The notes under the pieces are model-generated. The model made no database searches, was not told the DNA's origin, and worked only from the letters and a program-made list of their open reading frames with translations. Of a stretch of DNA of 36,017 bases, positions 1 to 8,894 are shown in pieces. The translations under genes and the position numbers were made by a program. The first letter of the stretch is position 1. Each line of letters starts with the position of its first letter. Origin of the DNA: Kiritimatiellia bacterium (GTDB lineage: Bacteria > Verrucomicrobiota > Kiritimatiellia > RFP12 > UBA1067); the NCBI GenBank assembly GCA_028700415.1, contig JAQVSS010000010.1, positions 1 to 36,017 of the forward strand, written 5' to 3'.

Positions 1-258
1 GACGACATGGGGGCAGACGAGGCCCTGGCTGCGGTTGGTGAAACAGGGGCAGAGGCTCTCGATGGTGCCGTTTGCGCGGAGCCGCAGTTTGGTGTGGATG
101 TCAGAGGCGGACTCGCGGGCGATCACTCCTGTGATGATATCGCCGGCCATGTCGGCTTTCAGGACTGCGCCGCGGTTCACCAGCCTTTCCGCTTGCGCGT
201 AAACGTCAGCACCGCCCCACTCGGTCACCATTTTTTTTGTTATTGCTGACGGCAGCAT
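1..258 (-). CDS. SWIM zinc-finger domain protein, probably the N-terminus of a SNF2-family helicase (3' end truncated by window)
   Basis: Reverse-strand frame not in the ORF track because it is open at position 1. It reads MLPSAITKKMVTEWGGADVYAQAERLVNRGAVLKADMAGDIITGVIARESASDIHTKLRLRANGTIESLCPCFTNRSQGLVCPHVV. The CxC...CxH pattern (CPCFTNRSQGLVCPH) is a SWIM motif. Alternative start ATG at 231. Follows the permease stop by 4 nt. Confidence 0.7.
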   Translation of the reverse strand, partial: MLPSAITKKMVTEWGGADVYAQAERLVNRGAVLKADMAGDIITGVIARESASDIHTKLRLRANGTIESLCPCFTNRSQGLVCPHVV

Positions 259-262
259 GGGG

Positions 263-1771
263 TCATTGGGCAGTCTTCGGGGAGAAGCCGGTCGCGGCCG
301 CGGGGAGCGCGGCGGCCTTTGCCTCCGGTCGGTGGCCGAGGGGTTTCGGCATTTCCATGACGTTCAACATTCCCCACGCAATGGCGCCGGTGAGCACGCC
401 GATGGCCAGCCCGACTTTGATCCACTCGAAAAATGAGATGTGGTCGTGTCCGCGTTTTTCGAGCAAGCCGAGCGCCACAATATTCGCGGTGGAGCCGACG
501 ACGGTGATGTTGCCCCCGAAACAGGCCCCGAACAGCAGCGCCCACCAGAGGATGGAGTAGCCGGACGAGTGTTCCAGCAGCGATTGGATGACCGGGTTGA
601 ACGCCGCCACAAAGACGATGTTGTCCACGAAGGCGGAACCGATCGAGGTAATGCCGAGAACAAAGGGGATCAGCGCTTTCGGGCCGCCGGTAGTGATCTC
701 GGCGAGTTTGTCGGCGAGCTTGCCCGTGACTTCCTGTTCCTGCAGGCCGCCTGCGATGGCGAAAAGCAGCATGAAGAAAAGCAGCGTCCACCATTCGATC
801 TCGTTTTCCACATAATGGCGCGCCCGCCGGGGGCGGTAGACCATAAGCAGCCCCGCGATGATGAGCGGCGTGATGATCAGGAAAGCATTGGTGTTATCGG
901 CTCCGGTAAGCCCGAGGATGTTCTCGATCTGGTGGTGGAACGCGATAATCAGTATAGTCGCCGTCAGCACGAAAAAGCCGCGCCGGTGGGGGATGCGGAC
1001 CAGGGGCCCCAAGCCCTGGTGAACCTTCCGGTGCTCCTCCATTTTGAGCGACATCCCGGCGATACTCTTGCGATACCAGAGCAGCACGACGATCATGGTG
1101 GAGACGAGCGCGACGAGCGCGATCGGCACGGCGCCGAACACGAACTGGCTAAAGGTGAGGCCCGCCTTGTTGCCGATGAAGATGCCCACAGGATTTCCCA
1201 GCATGGTCGCGGCTGAGCCGATGTTCGTGCAGAGGACGGCGATCAGCACGAACGGCGTGGCGCGGATTTTGAGTGTGTCACAGACTTGGAAAACCAGCGC
1301 CAGCACGACGACAATCGAGGAGATCTCACCAATGAGGCTGGAGAGCAGGGCCGATAGCACGCAGAGGATGACTGTGAACGTCGTGCCCGTCATCTTTTTC
1401 GTGTTGATGATGGTTTGGATGATCCATGTGAGAAAGCCGAGGTCTTTGAGGGCTCCGACGATGATCATCATGCCGACGAGGAAGAGGATGATGTCCAGTT
1501 CGGCAGTATGCAGCATCCCTTGGAGGGTCATGCCGCGCGTGCCGACAAGCACGGCGACGCCGAGGAATGCGACGGCGATGCGGTGAGCCGGGAAGAAGAG
1601 CGTGGTGAAGATCACGCTGGTGAACGTGCAGACCGCCACCACCTGGAGCGGTTTCACCGCGATGCCGACATGGTGGGCGCCCCATCCGGCGAGGGCGGTG
1701 AGGCCTGCCATAAAAGCGATTTTCCCGAGCACATGAAGTGGGCTAGTCTTGACGACAGGTTCGCTATACAT
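263..1771 (-). CDS. ArsB/NhaD/SLC13-type ion permease (Na+/H+ antiporter or anion transporter superfamily)
   Basis: 502 aa, many hydrophobic helices. Motifs such as IGEISSIVVVLALVFQ, LCTNIGSAATMLGNPVGIFIG and FGACFGGNITVVGSTANIVALGLLEKRG are typical of the ion transporter superfamily. Confidence 0.85.
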   Translation of the reverse strand: MYSEPVVKTSPLHVLGKIAFMAGLTALAGWGAHHVGIAVKPLQVVAVCTFTSVIFTTLFFPAHRIAVAFLGVAVLVGTRGMTLQGMLHTAELDIILFLVGMMIIVGALKDLGFLTWIIQTIINTKKMTGTTFTVILCVLSALLSSLIGEISSIVVVLALVFQVCDTLKIRATPFVLIAVLCTNIGSAATMLGNPVGIFIGNKAGLTFSQFVFGAVPIALVALVSTMIVVLLWYRKSIAGMSLKMEEHRKVHQGLGPLVRIPHRRGFFVLTATILIIAFHHQIENILGLTGADNTNAFLIITPLIIAGLLMVYRPRRARHYVENEIEWWTLLFFMLLFAIAGGLQEQEVTGKLADKLAEITTGGPKALIPFVLGITSIGSAFVDNIVFVAAFNPVIQSLLEHSSGYSILWWALLFGACFGGNITVVGSTANIVALGLLEKRGHDHISFFEWIKVGLAIGVLTGAIAWGMLNVMEMPKPLGHRPEAKAAALPAAATGFSPKTAQ

Positions 1772-1777
1772 GATCGG

Positions 1778-2725
1778 TCACTCCCGGAAGACTTTGTTTA
1801 GGAAACGGGGCAGACTGATGAGGCCCATCAGCTTTTTGCCGTTGAGCACATAACACCTCGACGCGTTGTGGCGGGTTATCTCGCCGGCCACGGAAACGGC
1901 CGGCGCGTTCATCTGGACTGAGGCAAAATCCTCGAGAAGAATACCTGACAGCCGAGTGTCCTGCTCGTTGTGGAGAATGGCGGTAAACGGTTCAAAATTG
2001 ATGATTGGAGAGAGGTCCGACATCCAGAGCAGGTATTCGGGGAGGCAGACCTTGAGCAGGGCGCCGGCGCGGACGATACCCACCATGTCACCGTCGCAGT
2101 CCAGGACGGGGATCTCGCTGACCTGTTTGGCGATGAAACAGTCGATGCAGGTCTTGAGGGTATCGTTGTCGCGCAGGGCGATGAACTCGTCGTCCATGAT
2201 ATCGGCGGCGCAGACGTAATCCGGCAGAATCATGCCGCCGCGCTCGAAGAAACGCATGACCTCCTCTGCGGTTGCCAGTTGGGAAACCGAGCGTGCGGCA
2301 TCGCGGTCGCGCAGGATATTCGCCAGGGCACGCAGGATCTGCAGATAAAGGCCGGGTTGGTCGCGCGGGATGAGCACGAGCAGGATGAGGTGAACCGGCG
2401 GCTCATCTTCCGCGAACCGGATTCCTTTGGTGGACGTGGCGACGCCGACATACGGGCGCTGCAGGTCATTGATGCGGGCGTGCGGGATCGCGATGCCATT
2501 GGACACGACGGTGTTATTGGCGTTTTCGCGCTCGATGATGGCGGTGTAATAGGCGTCAACCTCCATCAGCCCGTGCCCGTTTGCCACATGCAACAGGAGC
2601 TGGCGTATGAGTTGATTCCGCGAGACATCCTCTTGGTGGGGCAGGATGTCATCAGCGCTGAAAAAAGAGGTCAGCGACAGACTGACTTTTGTGGGGGGGG
2701 CTGTTTTATGCATGGGCACATCCAT
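1778..2725 (-). CDS. PTS EIIA type-2 (EIIA-Ntr/Fru-like) domain fused to CBS domain pair
   Basis: N-terminal EIIA with phospho-His motif SNGIAIPHARINDL. C-terminal CBS-like segments (ADIMDDEFIALRDNDTLKTCIDCFIAKQVSEIPVLDCDGDMVGIVRAGALL). Stop is 6 nt upstream of the permease start. Confidence 0.85.
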   Translation of the reverse strand: MDVPMHKTAPPTKVSLSLTSFFSADDILPHQEDVSRNQLIRQLLLHVANGHGLMEVDAYYTAIIERENANNTVVSNGIAIPHARINDLQRPYVGVATSTKGIRFAEDEPPVHLILLVLIPRDQPGLYLQILRALANILRDRDAARSVSQLATAEEVMRFFERGGMILPDYVCAADIMDDEFIALRDNDTLKTCIDCFIAKQVSEIPVLDCDGDMVGIVRAGALLKVCLPEYLLWMSDLSPIINFEPFTAILHNEQDTRLSGILLEDFASVQMNAPAVSVAGEITRHNASRCYVLNGKKLMGLISLPRFLNKVFRE

Positions 2726-2857
2726 TCACCGCCGGATTCCTGACGCGCGACTTGCCTTGCCGTAAACGTTTTGACCAACCAGTGTTGTCCATACGATACT
2801 TTTTTTCCCGGGCGGCGACAATCCTTAAACGCGATAAAACACGAATGCCAAACGGGC

Positions 2858-2886
2858 TTGATCCCCACACGGGTATAAACTATAGT
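2858..2886 (+). promoter_or_regulatory. sigma70-like promoter for metallophosphoesterase
   Basis: TTGATC, 17-nt spacer, TATAGT, located 21-49 nt upstream of ATG 2907. It overlaps the TTG start proposed in the ORF track. Confidence 0.5.
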
Positions 2887-2906
2887 TGAAGAAAAAAAGG
2901 GATCGG

Positions 2907-3761
2907 ATGTTCACACGACGTAATTTTTTGGTGGTCACGGTTGCCGCAATCGTTTCGGCCACGTTACCGTGCGCGGTAAGAGCCGGAGAAGAGCGGAAGG
3001 GCTCCGGGGAAGAATCGCTTACGATCATTCAGTGGTGTGATCCGCAAATCGGTTTTAGCCAGAGAGGATGTGCGGCCGACATCGAGATTGTGAAGAAGAC
3101 GGTGGGTCAAATTAACGCGCTAAAGCCGGATCTGCTTGTGGTCGCTGGCGATCTGGTTAACGCCAACGACGAAAAAACGGTTGCGGATTTCAAAGCCGCG
3201 ATTGCCGCGATTGACGTTCCGTATGTGTTGACTCCCGGCAATCACGATATTCAGCCTCCCGTGACGGAGGAGAAACTGGGGGTGTACCGGAGGCGTTACG
3301 GTCCGGACCGGAAGGCTCTGGAAATCAAAGGCGTCAAAGTGATCGCCGTCAATTCAGTGCTGTGGATGCCGAAAACGCCGCAGAATCTGGCAGAGGAGCA
3401 TAACGCTTGGTTGCACGGCGAACTCCTTGCGGCCAAAGAGGGAAAACTTCCTGTCATCCTGTTGTCGCACATTCCGCCGTTTGTTAAGGTTCCCGATGAA
3501 AAAGACGGGTATAGCAATGTGCCGCTCTCATACCGGCAAACCCTGCTTGATCTCTGTGCCGATCACGGCGTGATTTTCTTTTTGTCGGGGCATACACATA
3601 CGGTTTTCCGCGGCGAGTGCCGGGGGACCACGTTTCTGAGGGCCGAAACCACGAGTAAGAATTTCGATAAGAGACCGTTGGGTTTCCGCGTCTTGAAAAT
3701 GCCGGCCGGAGGCCGCGGGGCGTTCACATGGGATTTTGTGCCCGTTGATTGTGGGTCTTGA
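2907..3761 (+). CDS. Calcineurin-like metallophosphoesterase, secreted (Tat-type signal)
   Basis: MFTRRNFLVVTVAAIVSATLPCAVRA signal; metallophosphoesterase motifs DPQIG, VVAGDLVN, PGNHD, LLSHIPPF, LSGHTHT. Start moved to ATG 2907 from the track's TTG 2886 because of the promoter and the signal peptide. Confidence 0.9.
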   Translation: MFTRRNFLVVTVAAIVSATLPCAVRAGEERKGSGEESLTIIQWCDPQIGFSQRGCAADIEIVKKTVGQINALKPDLLVVAGDLVNANDEKTVADFKAAIAAIDVPYVLTPGNHDIQPPVTEEKLGVYRRRYGPDRKALEIKGVKVIAVNSVLWMPKTPQNLAEEHNAWLHGELLAAKEGKLPVILLSHIPPFVKVPDEKDGYSNVPLSYRQTLLDLCADHGVIFFLSGHTHTVFRGECRGTTFLRAETTSKNFDKRPLGFRVLKMPAGGRGAFTWDFVPVDCGS

Positions 3762-4027
3762 ATGGATCCCGGAAGGTCATGCGCGGCGGTTCGGTTTCCG
3801 TGTCGTGGATATGCCGGGCCGAATACCGGCGAGAATCGCGCCGGGTTTCAGAAAATCACGTCGTGGCATTTTGTCAATCTTTCGTTCAACACGCGCGGGC
3901 GTGTCAGATTTACTTCGCGGGCGCGACCGGAAAATCGATCCCGTGAAAATGAGGTGCTCCTGTTTACTTGGCACACGCGCAAGGCATGGAACGCCTGTCG
4001 AGAGACTCGACCGCATCCCCGTTTTCT

Positions 4028-6400
4028 TTACTCGCAGACGAGGACGCGGGGTTTCGCGCCGCAGGCGGGCAGCGCGGCGGTCAGGGTCCCGGCGGCGGCG
4101 TCCCACACCGCGTTCGTGACCGGTGAGCCGTCGAGCGTGACGGCCTGCGGGCGCGACGCGAGCCGGAGCTTTGCCGTGAAGTCGCGCGCCGCAGGCATGC
4201 CGTCGTAGCGGCCTTCGCGGCCGCCCACCGTGAGCGTGACCGCCTTGCCCCGGGTTTCGCACGTCAGGCGCGTGCGGGCAAATTTGCCGGAGCGGTAGCC
4301 GAGGCTGACGCCGTCGTCCTCGTACAGCGTGAACGCGCCGGGCGCGCCGGGGTAGACGAGCAGTCCGACCTCCTTGTTCCAGCCTTTCTCAACATGGCTC
4401 TTCGGCGGCCACGTGGGGATGATCGCGCCGGCTTTGACCAGCAGCGCCCCGCCGCGTTCCGACGTGACCTTGACCGGCAGGACCGAGGGCCCGGTGAAGG
4501 TTTGGCCGCTCCAGAAATCGGTCCAGCTGCCTGCGGGCAGGCGAACCTCTTTGGCATAGGCCGACACGAGCAGGAAGTCGCCCAGCATGTACTGCCCCAT
4601 GCAGCTGTCCCAGGCCGGGTCGTCGGGGTAAACCATCGGCATCGCCCGCATCACGGGATAGCCCGTCTGCGCCGCCTCCGCCGCGCTGGAGTAGAGGTAC
4701 GGCAACAACGTGTAGCGGAGTTGCCCATAGGCGCGGAACACGGGGGTGAGTTCCTCCCTAATGAGCCAAGGCTGGTTCCAGGCGCACCAGTTATTCTGCT
4801 GCGCCCACGTCTGGAGGAACCCGAAGTGGATGCCCGCGACGCTGCCGATGTCCATGTCGCAGGAGTGGTTCGAGTGGCCCGAGAAGGCGAGGTTCAGCAT
4901 GGAGGCCAGCGGCTTGGCGCCGCCGCCCGTGTCGCCCGCCCACGTCGCGACGTATTTCTGCACGCCGGTGTACCCGCCCGCCGAATAAATCATCGAGCGC
5001 CGCTTGGTGTGATCCTCAAAACCGCACGCCATCTGCTTGGCGTAGATGACGGGGTAGAGGTTGTGCATCTCCTCGTCGGTCATCCCGTTGCCCCATTTGC
5101 GCGCCGGATGCTCAATAACCTGCGAAGACCCGTCGAGCTTGAACGCCGCCGCCCCCTGGTCGGTGAAAAACTTGAGGTGCTCGAACCACGGCTCCGTCCC
5201 CTCCGGCGCTTCCTTTTTGGCGGCCTTCTTGGGCTTGTCCTTCGCGTTGGTCAGATGCTCGTCGTAGAAAATCTCCGGCAGGCCGTCGGGCGTCTTGTCC
5301 TTCCCGGCCGCGGAACGCGGTTTCTTGCCCGCCACGCAATGCTCCTCGTACACCCCGAGATCGTAATCGCAGCAGAGCCAGAGGCTCAGCTTGAACCCCA
5401 GGCGCTTCAGCGCGCCGTGGAAGGTGTGCCCGCCTTTGGGCGCCCAGGTGGGGATGGGGAAGCGCCCCGGATGCCATTTCTTTTGGGTTGACCCGTCATA
5501 GTACTTCGACATCCACCCCGGCTCCAGGCCGATCACATCGCAGGGCAGATCGAGTTTCCTGAACTCCCGCGCTTCGTTGATCAGGTTAAAAGCGTCGATG
5601 TTCTCGTTGCAGACGTAGGTGAAGGCATAGCCCCAGACGGGGAGCAGGGTCGGGCGGCCGGTCAGAGCCGTGTAGGTGTCGAGCAGGGCCCGGTAGTCTG
5701 CCCCGCAGAACAGGTAGTAATCGAGGTCGCTGCGGGGCGCGGCGCAGATCAGCGCGTCCGGGTCGCTTTTGCCCACGTCGAACGTGTTGCGCCACGTCGT
5801 GTTCATGAGGAGCCCCCAGCCGCGTTGGCTCAGGATCATCGGAATCGGGATGTAGGAGTTGACGTTGACCACCCAGCACTCGTACGCCTTGCCGCGCCGC
5901 ATGACGTTTTCGCGGCTCACGTCGCCCAGCCCGTAGAGCCGCTCGACCTTCTCAAGACCGAAACGCACGTTATAACCGCCGGAGGCGGTGAGCAGCGGAG
6001 CGGCCGTCTGCCGCGTCAGCACCTTCCCGTCCGCAGTCGCCAGCGACACCGCGCCCCCCTTGAGGGACACCGAGAGCTTGGCCTGCCGGGTAGAGAACGT
6101 GCAGGCGCCGTCCGCGTCGGCGCGCGTGAAGGCCGCCGCAGGGAACGACGACGCGAGGATGCCGTAGCGGTTGAGCGCGGATTCGGTCCACCGGTCCGTT
6201 TTCGCGTGGCGGATGCGGAACAGACGCTCCCCCAGCACGTCCACCCGCACGAACGTCCCGTCCCCGAGTTTGAGCGTCACGTTCTGCGCGGTCAGCGGCG
6301 CCGTGTCCAGCCAGAGCGTCGCGCTGTTCGTCTGGCCGCCCATGCCGACGCCCGCCCCCAACAGGGCAGAACATACGAAAAGGACAATTTTAATTTTCAT
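4028..6400 (-). CDS. Glycoside hydrolase family 31 (alpha-xylosidase/alpha-glucosidase type), secreted
   Basis: 790 aa with signal peptide (MKIKIVLFVCSALLGAGVGMGGQ). GH31 nucleophile region AAFKLDGSSQ and acid/base region WAGDTGG; PVWGYAFTY and typical C-terminal beta domain (LPAGSWTDFWSGQ, LYEDDG). Confidence 0.9.
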   Translation of the reverse strand: MKIKIVLFVCSALLGAGVGMGGQTNSATLWLDTAPLTAQNVTLKLGDGTFVRVDVLGERLFRIRHAKTDRWTESALNRYGILASSFPAAAFTRADADGACTFSTRQAKLSVSLKGGAVSLATADGKVLTRQTAAPLLTASGGYNVRFGLEKVERLYGLGDVSRENVMRRGKAYECWVVNVNSYIPIPMILSQRGWGLLMNTTWRNTFDVGKSDPDALICAAPRSDLDYYLFCGADYRALLDTYTALTGRPTLLPVWGYAFTYVCNENIDAFNLINEAREFRKLDLPCDVIGLEPGWMSKYYDGSTQKKWHPGRFPIPTWAPKGGHTFHGALKRLGFKLSLWLCCDYDLGVYEEHCVAGKKPRSAAGKDKTPDGLPEIFYDEHLTNAKDKPKKAAKKEAPEGTEPWFEHLKFFTDQGAAAFKLDGSSQVIEHPARKWGNGMTDEEMHNLYPVIYAKQMACGFEDHTKRRSMIYSAGGYTGVQKYVATWAGDTGGGAKPLASMLNLAFSGHSNHSCDMDIGSVAGIHFGFLQTWAQQNNWCAWNQPWLIREELTPVFRAYGQLRYTLLPYLYSSAAEAAQTGYPVMRAMPMVYPDDPAWDSCMGQYMLGDFLLVSAYAKEVRLPAGSWTDFWSGQTFTGPSVLPVKVTSERGGALLVKAGAIIPTWPPKSHVEKGWNKEVGLLVYPGAPGAFTLYEDDGVSLGYRSGKFARTRLTCETRGKAVTLTVGGREGRYDGMPAARDFTAKLRLASRPQAVTLDGSPVTNAVWDAAAGTLTAALPACGAKPRVLVCE

Positions 6401-6487
6401 CGTGAGCTTCCCATGGCGTTAACCGGAACCGTCCGCACGCCACCGTGGCGGTAACAGGACTGAATCCCAAAGCTAAGATTGAGAAAC

Positions 6488-6516
6488 AGTATAGTCCCAC
6501 AGGTTGCCAAAAGCAA
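6488..6516 (-). promoter_or_regulatory. sigma70-like promoter for GH31 gene
   Basis: Minus strand TTGCTT, 17-nt spacer, TATACT, about 90 nt upstream of the GH31 start codon at 6400. Confidence 0.5.
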
Positions 6517-6614
6517 TCCTTACCCCACTCGCCGAACATCGGCCGGGGAATCAGGTTGCAAAGCTGCCTCAAAACGGGGAAACTGTTCCCTACTGGTTTG
6601 GTGTTTGTTTTCAT
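6516..6614 (-). mobile_element. Possible remnant of an IS4-type transposase N-terminus (DUF4372-like)
   Basis: Minus frame from ATG 6614: MKTNTKPVGNSFPVLRQLCNLIPRPMFGEWGKD. The segment GNSFPVLRQLCNLIP resembles the extreme N-terminus of IS4/DUF4372 transposases (pattern recognition only). Similarity stops after LIP. Confidence 0.3.
6577..6590. repeat. Short inverted repeat GGGAA-ACTG-TTCCC
   Basis: Perfect 5-bp arms in the intergenic region between the divergent GH31 and GH-like genes. Confidence 0.5.
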
Positions 6615-6615
6615 A

Positions 6616-6635
6616 CCCTTATCTTTGGATAAGGG
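6616..6635. repeat. Perfect 8-bp inverted repeat CCCTTATC-TTTG-GATAAGGG
   Basis: 20-nt hairpin in the divergent intergenic region. Outer arms GTTTTC (6607-6612) and GAAAAC (6642-6647) also pair. Confidence 0.75.
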
Positions 6636-6726
6636 CACAACGAAAACCAGCACTTTTCGATTTCGATGCCCGACGGTGGGACTACAGCGACTCAATTCTA
6701 AAGAGAAAGAGAGGTTTGGTGACTCC

Positions 6727-8832
6727 ATGAAAGAATTCGTTTTCGGAATCTTCGCGACGTTGTGCGCGGCGGCGGTCTGCGCGGCAGATTGCGGCGTGTG
6801 CGCGGAAGAGAAGCCCTATGACTTCCGTGCGCGGCTCGCGGACGTGCACAAGCCGAACCGGCGCGACTGGAAAATACAGCCGACCGCTAATGAATTCGCT
6901 TTCACGAACGGCATGAAGATCGCCGCGGGCGAAGACGCCGCTCCGCTCGTCCGCCGCGCCGCCGATGACTTCCGCGACTATCTGCTGACGTCGATGGGGG
7001 TGAACGCGTCGGTGGAAGTGTCGGGGAAGTCTGGAAAGTCGGACCGTTGCGCTGTTGAGGTGAAGATTGACGGGGCAATGAAGGCAAGGGAGTATGCGAT
7101 CGAGGTGGGGGCGAAGGGCGTGACGATCCGCGCGGCGGACGCGAAGGCGGCGGCGCAAGGCTTCTACCGCCTCGAAGACCGCATGAACCTCTGCTCGACG
7201 CCGTTCCTCGCGAAGGGCGCGGAGACGCGGCGGCCGATGTTCTCGCCGCGCATGTCGCATTCGGGCTGGGGCTGTGACCAGTTCCCCGACGCGCACCTCG
7301 CGCAGATGGCGCACCACGGCATCGACGCGATCCTTATTTTCGTGAAGGACGTGGACGTCACAAAGAACGTTCCGCACATCGACATCTCCGACACGATCCG
7401 CCGCGCGAAGGCGTGGGGGCTCGACACCTATCTGTACAGTTACGTGCTCGCCTTCGCACATCCCTCCGCTCCGGGCTCGAAGGAACTCTTCGAGAAAACC
7501 TACGGCCGCGTGGCCGCCGCGTATCCCGAGGCCAAGGGCATCATTTTTGTGGGCGAGAGCTGCCAGTTCCCCTCGAAGGACGAACGCGCGCTTCCCTATT
7601 GTTACTGGGAGAAGGACAAGATTGCCGTCCATCGTAAGAAGGGCGATGGCCGTCCGCTCGCGGGCTGGTTCCCGTGCCGGGACTATCCCGACTGGCTCAA
7701 CGCCGTGAAGGCGGCGATCCGCGCGCATGCGCCGGACATGGAGATCGTGTTCTGGAGCTACAACTGGGGCAGTCAAGGCGAGAGGGAGCGTTTGGAGCTC
7801 TTGAACGCGTTGCCGCGCGATATCACGTTACAGGCGACGTTCGAGATGTTCGAGGCATTTCCCAAGCGGAACGGCCTGCCCTCGCGCGTTGCGGACTATT
7901 CGCTCACCTACGTGGGGCCGGGGCGCTATTTCGCCTCCGAGGCGAAGGAGGCGCAGAAACTCGGGATGAGGATGTACTCCATGTCCAACACCGGCGGCCA
8001 CACGTGGGACTTCGGCACGATTCCCTTCGATCCCTTCCCGTACCAGTGGAAGAAGCGTTTCGACGCTGTCGTCAAAGCGCATGTCGACTGGAATCTCGCC
8101 GGCCTCATGGAGAACCATCATTACGGCTGGTGGCCGAGTTTCATCTCGGAGCTCTCCAAGGAAGCGTACACGGAAGGCGGCATGCAGTTCGAGACGCATA
8201 TACGGGCGATCGCGGCGCGCGACTACGGCGAAAAGAGCGTGGACGCGGCGCTCGCCGTGTGGAAGGACTGGTCGGAGAAGATCGTGGACATGCATTCCGA
8301 GAGCGAGAATCAGTACGGGCCCTTCCGCTACGGCCCGGCGTATCCCTTCAACGCGATGGAGCCCGACCTGAATGTTTCGGATCTGCCGATGCCGCCGATG
8401 TACCTTAACCTTAACTATCGCCATTGCGCCGCGAAGGACAAGTCGCTCAGGCTGCAGATCGAGCTTTTAGATCCGATGGTCGAATCCTTCATGCGCGGCG
8501 GCGACACGTTTCTCGCGCTGGCGGCGGCGGAGACGGACGCGACCCGTCGTGACAACGCCCGCCGCCTCGGCTGGCACGGCCAGTATATGGCGCGCGCCTG
8601 TCTCACGGCGCGGAACGTCAAGGCCGCCATGCTTGCCGAACGCGCGAAAGACCGCGCGAAGGCGGTGGAGATCGCCCGCGACGAATACGCGAACGCGAAG
8701 GCCGCGCTTAAGCTTGTGCGCGCCGATTCGCGTCTCGGCTGGGAGCCCACGATGCTCTACCGCGGCGGCCCCGACATGATCGAGTGGAAACTCCGCTACA
8801 TGGAAGAGCACTACGGCGTCGGTGACAAGTAA
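6727..8832 (+). CDS. Secreted putative TIM-barrel glycosidase with GH20/GH67-like N-terminal domain
   Basis: Start ATG 6727 gives a signal peptide MKEFVFGIFATLCAAAVCAADC. The N-terminal part FTNGMKIAAGEDAAPLVRRAADDFRDYLLTSMGV resembles the GH67N/GH20b domain. The barrel region includes YLYSYVLAFAHP, IIFVGESCQF and IVFWSYNWGSQ. Confidence 0.7.
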   Translation: MKEFVFGIFATLCAAAVCAADCGVCAEEKPYDFRARLADVHKPNRRDWKIQPTANEFAFTNGMKIAAGEDAAPLVRRAADDFRDYLLTSMGVNASVEVSGKSGKSDRCAVEVKIDGAMKAREYAIEVGAKGVTIRAADAKAAAQGFYRLEDRMNLCSTPFLAKGAETRRPMFSPRMSHSGWGCDQFPDAHLAQMAHHGIDAILIFVKDVDVTKNVPHIDISDTIRRAKAWGLDTYLYSYVLAFAHPSAPGSKELFEKTYGRVAAAYPEAKGIIFVGESCQFPSKDERALPYCYWEKDKIAVHRKKGDGRPLAGWFPCRDYPDWLNAVKAAIRAHAPDMEIVFWSYNWGSQGERERLELLNALPRDITLQATFEMFEAFPKRNGLPSRVADYSLTYVGPGRYFASEAKEAQKLGMRMYSMSNTGGHTWDFGTIPFDPFPYQWKKRFDAVVKAHVDWNLAGLMENHHYGWWPSFISELSKEAYTEGGMQFETHIRAIAARDYGEKSVDAALAVWKDWSEKIVDMHSESENQYGPFRYGPAYPFNAMEPDLNVSDLPMPPMYLNLNYRHCAAKDKSLRLQIELLDPMVESFMRGGDTFLALAAAETDATRRDNARRLGWHGQYMARACLTARNVKAAMLAERAKDRAKAVEIARDEYANAKAALKLVRADSRLGWEPTMLYRGGPDMIEWKLRYMEEHYGVGDK

Positions 8833-8894
8833 AAAGCAGGAGTCGAAAACAAAGGGATGCATCCTATCTCTCGGGAACCGGTACAATTCTCAGT

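Noticed and set aside
2886-2906. TTG start for the metallophosphoesterase
   Set aside because: Overlaps a good -10 box (TATAGT 2881-2886); ATG 2907 begins a Tat-like RRNFL signal.
6445-6726. N-terminal extension of the plus ORF 6445..8832
   Set aside because: Runs through hairpins and a promoter-like region; a clean signal peptide begins at ATG 6727.
8855-8864. Palindrome GGATGCATCC between convergent genes
   Set aside because: Short, no T-tract or conserved context; could be chance.
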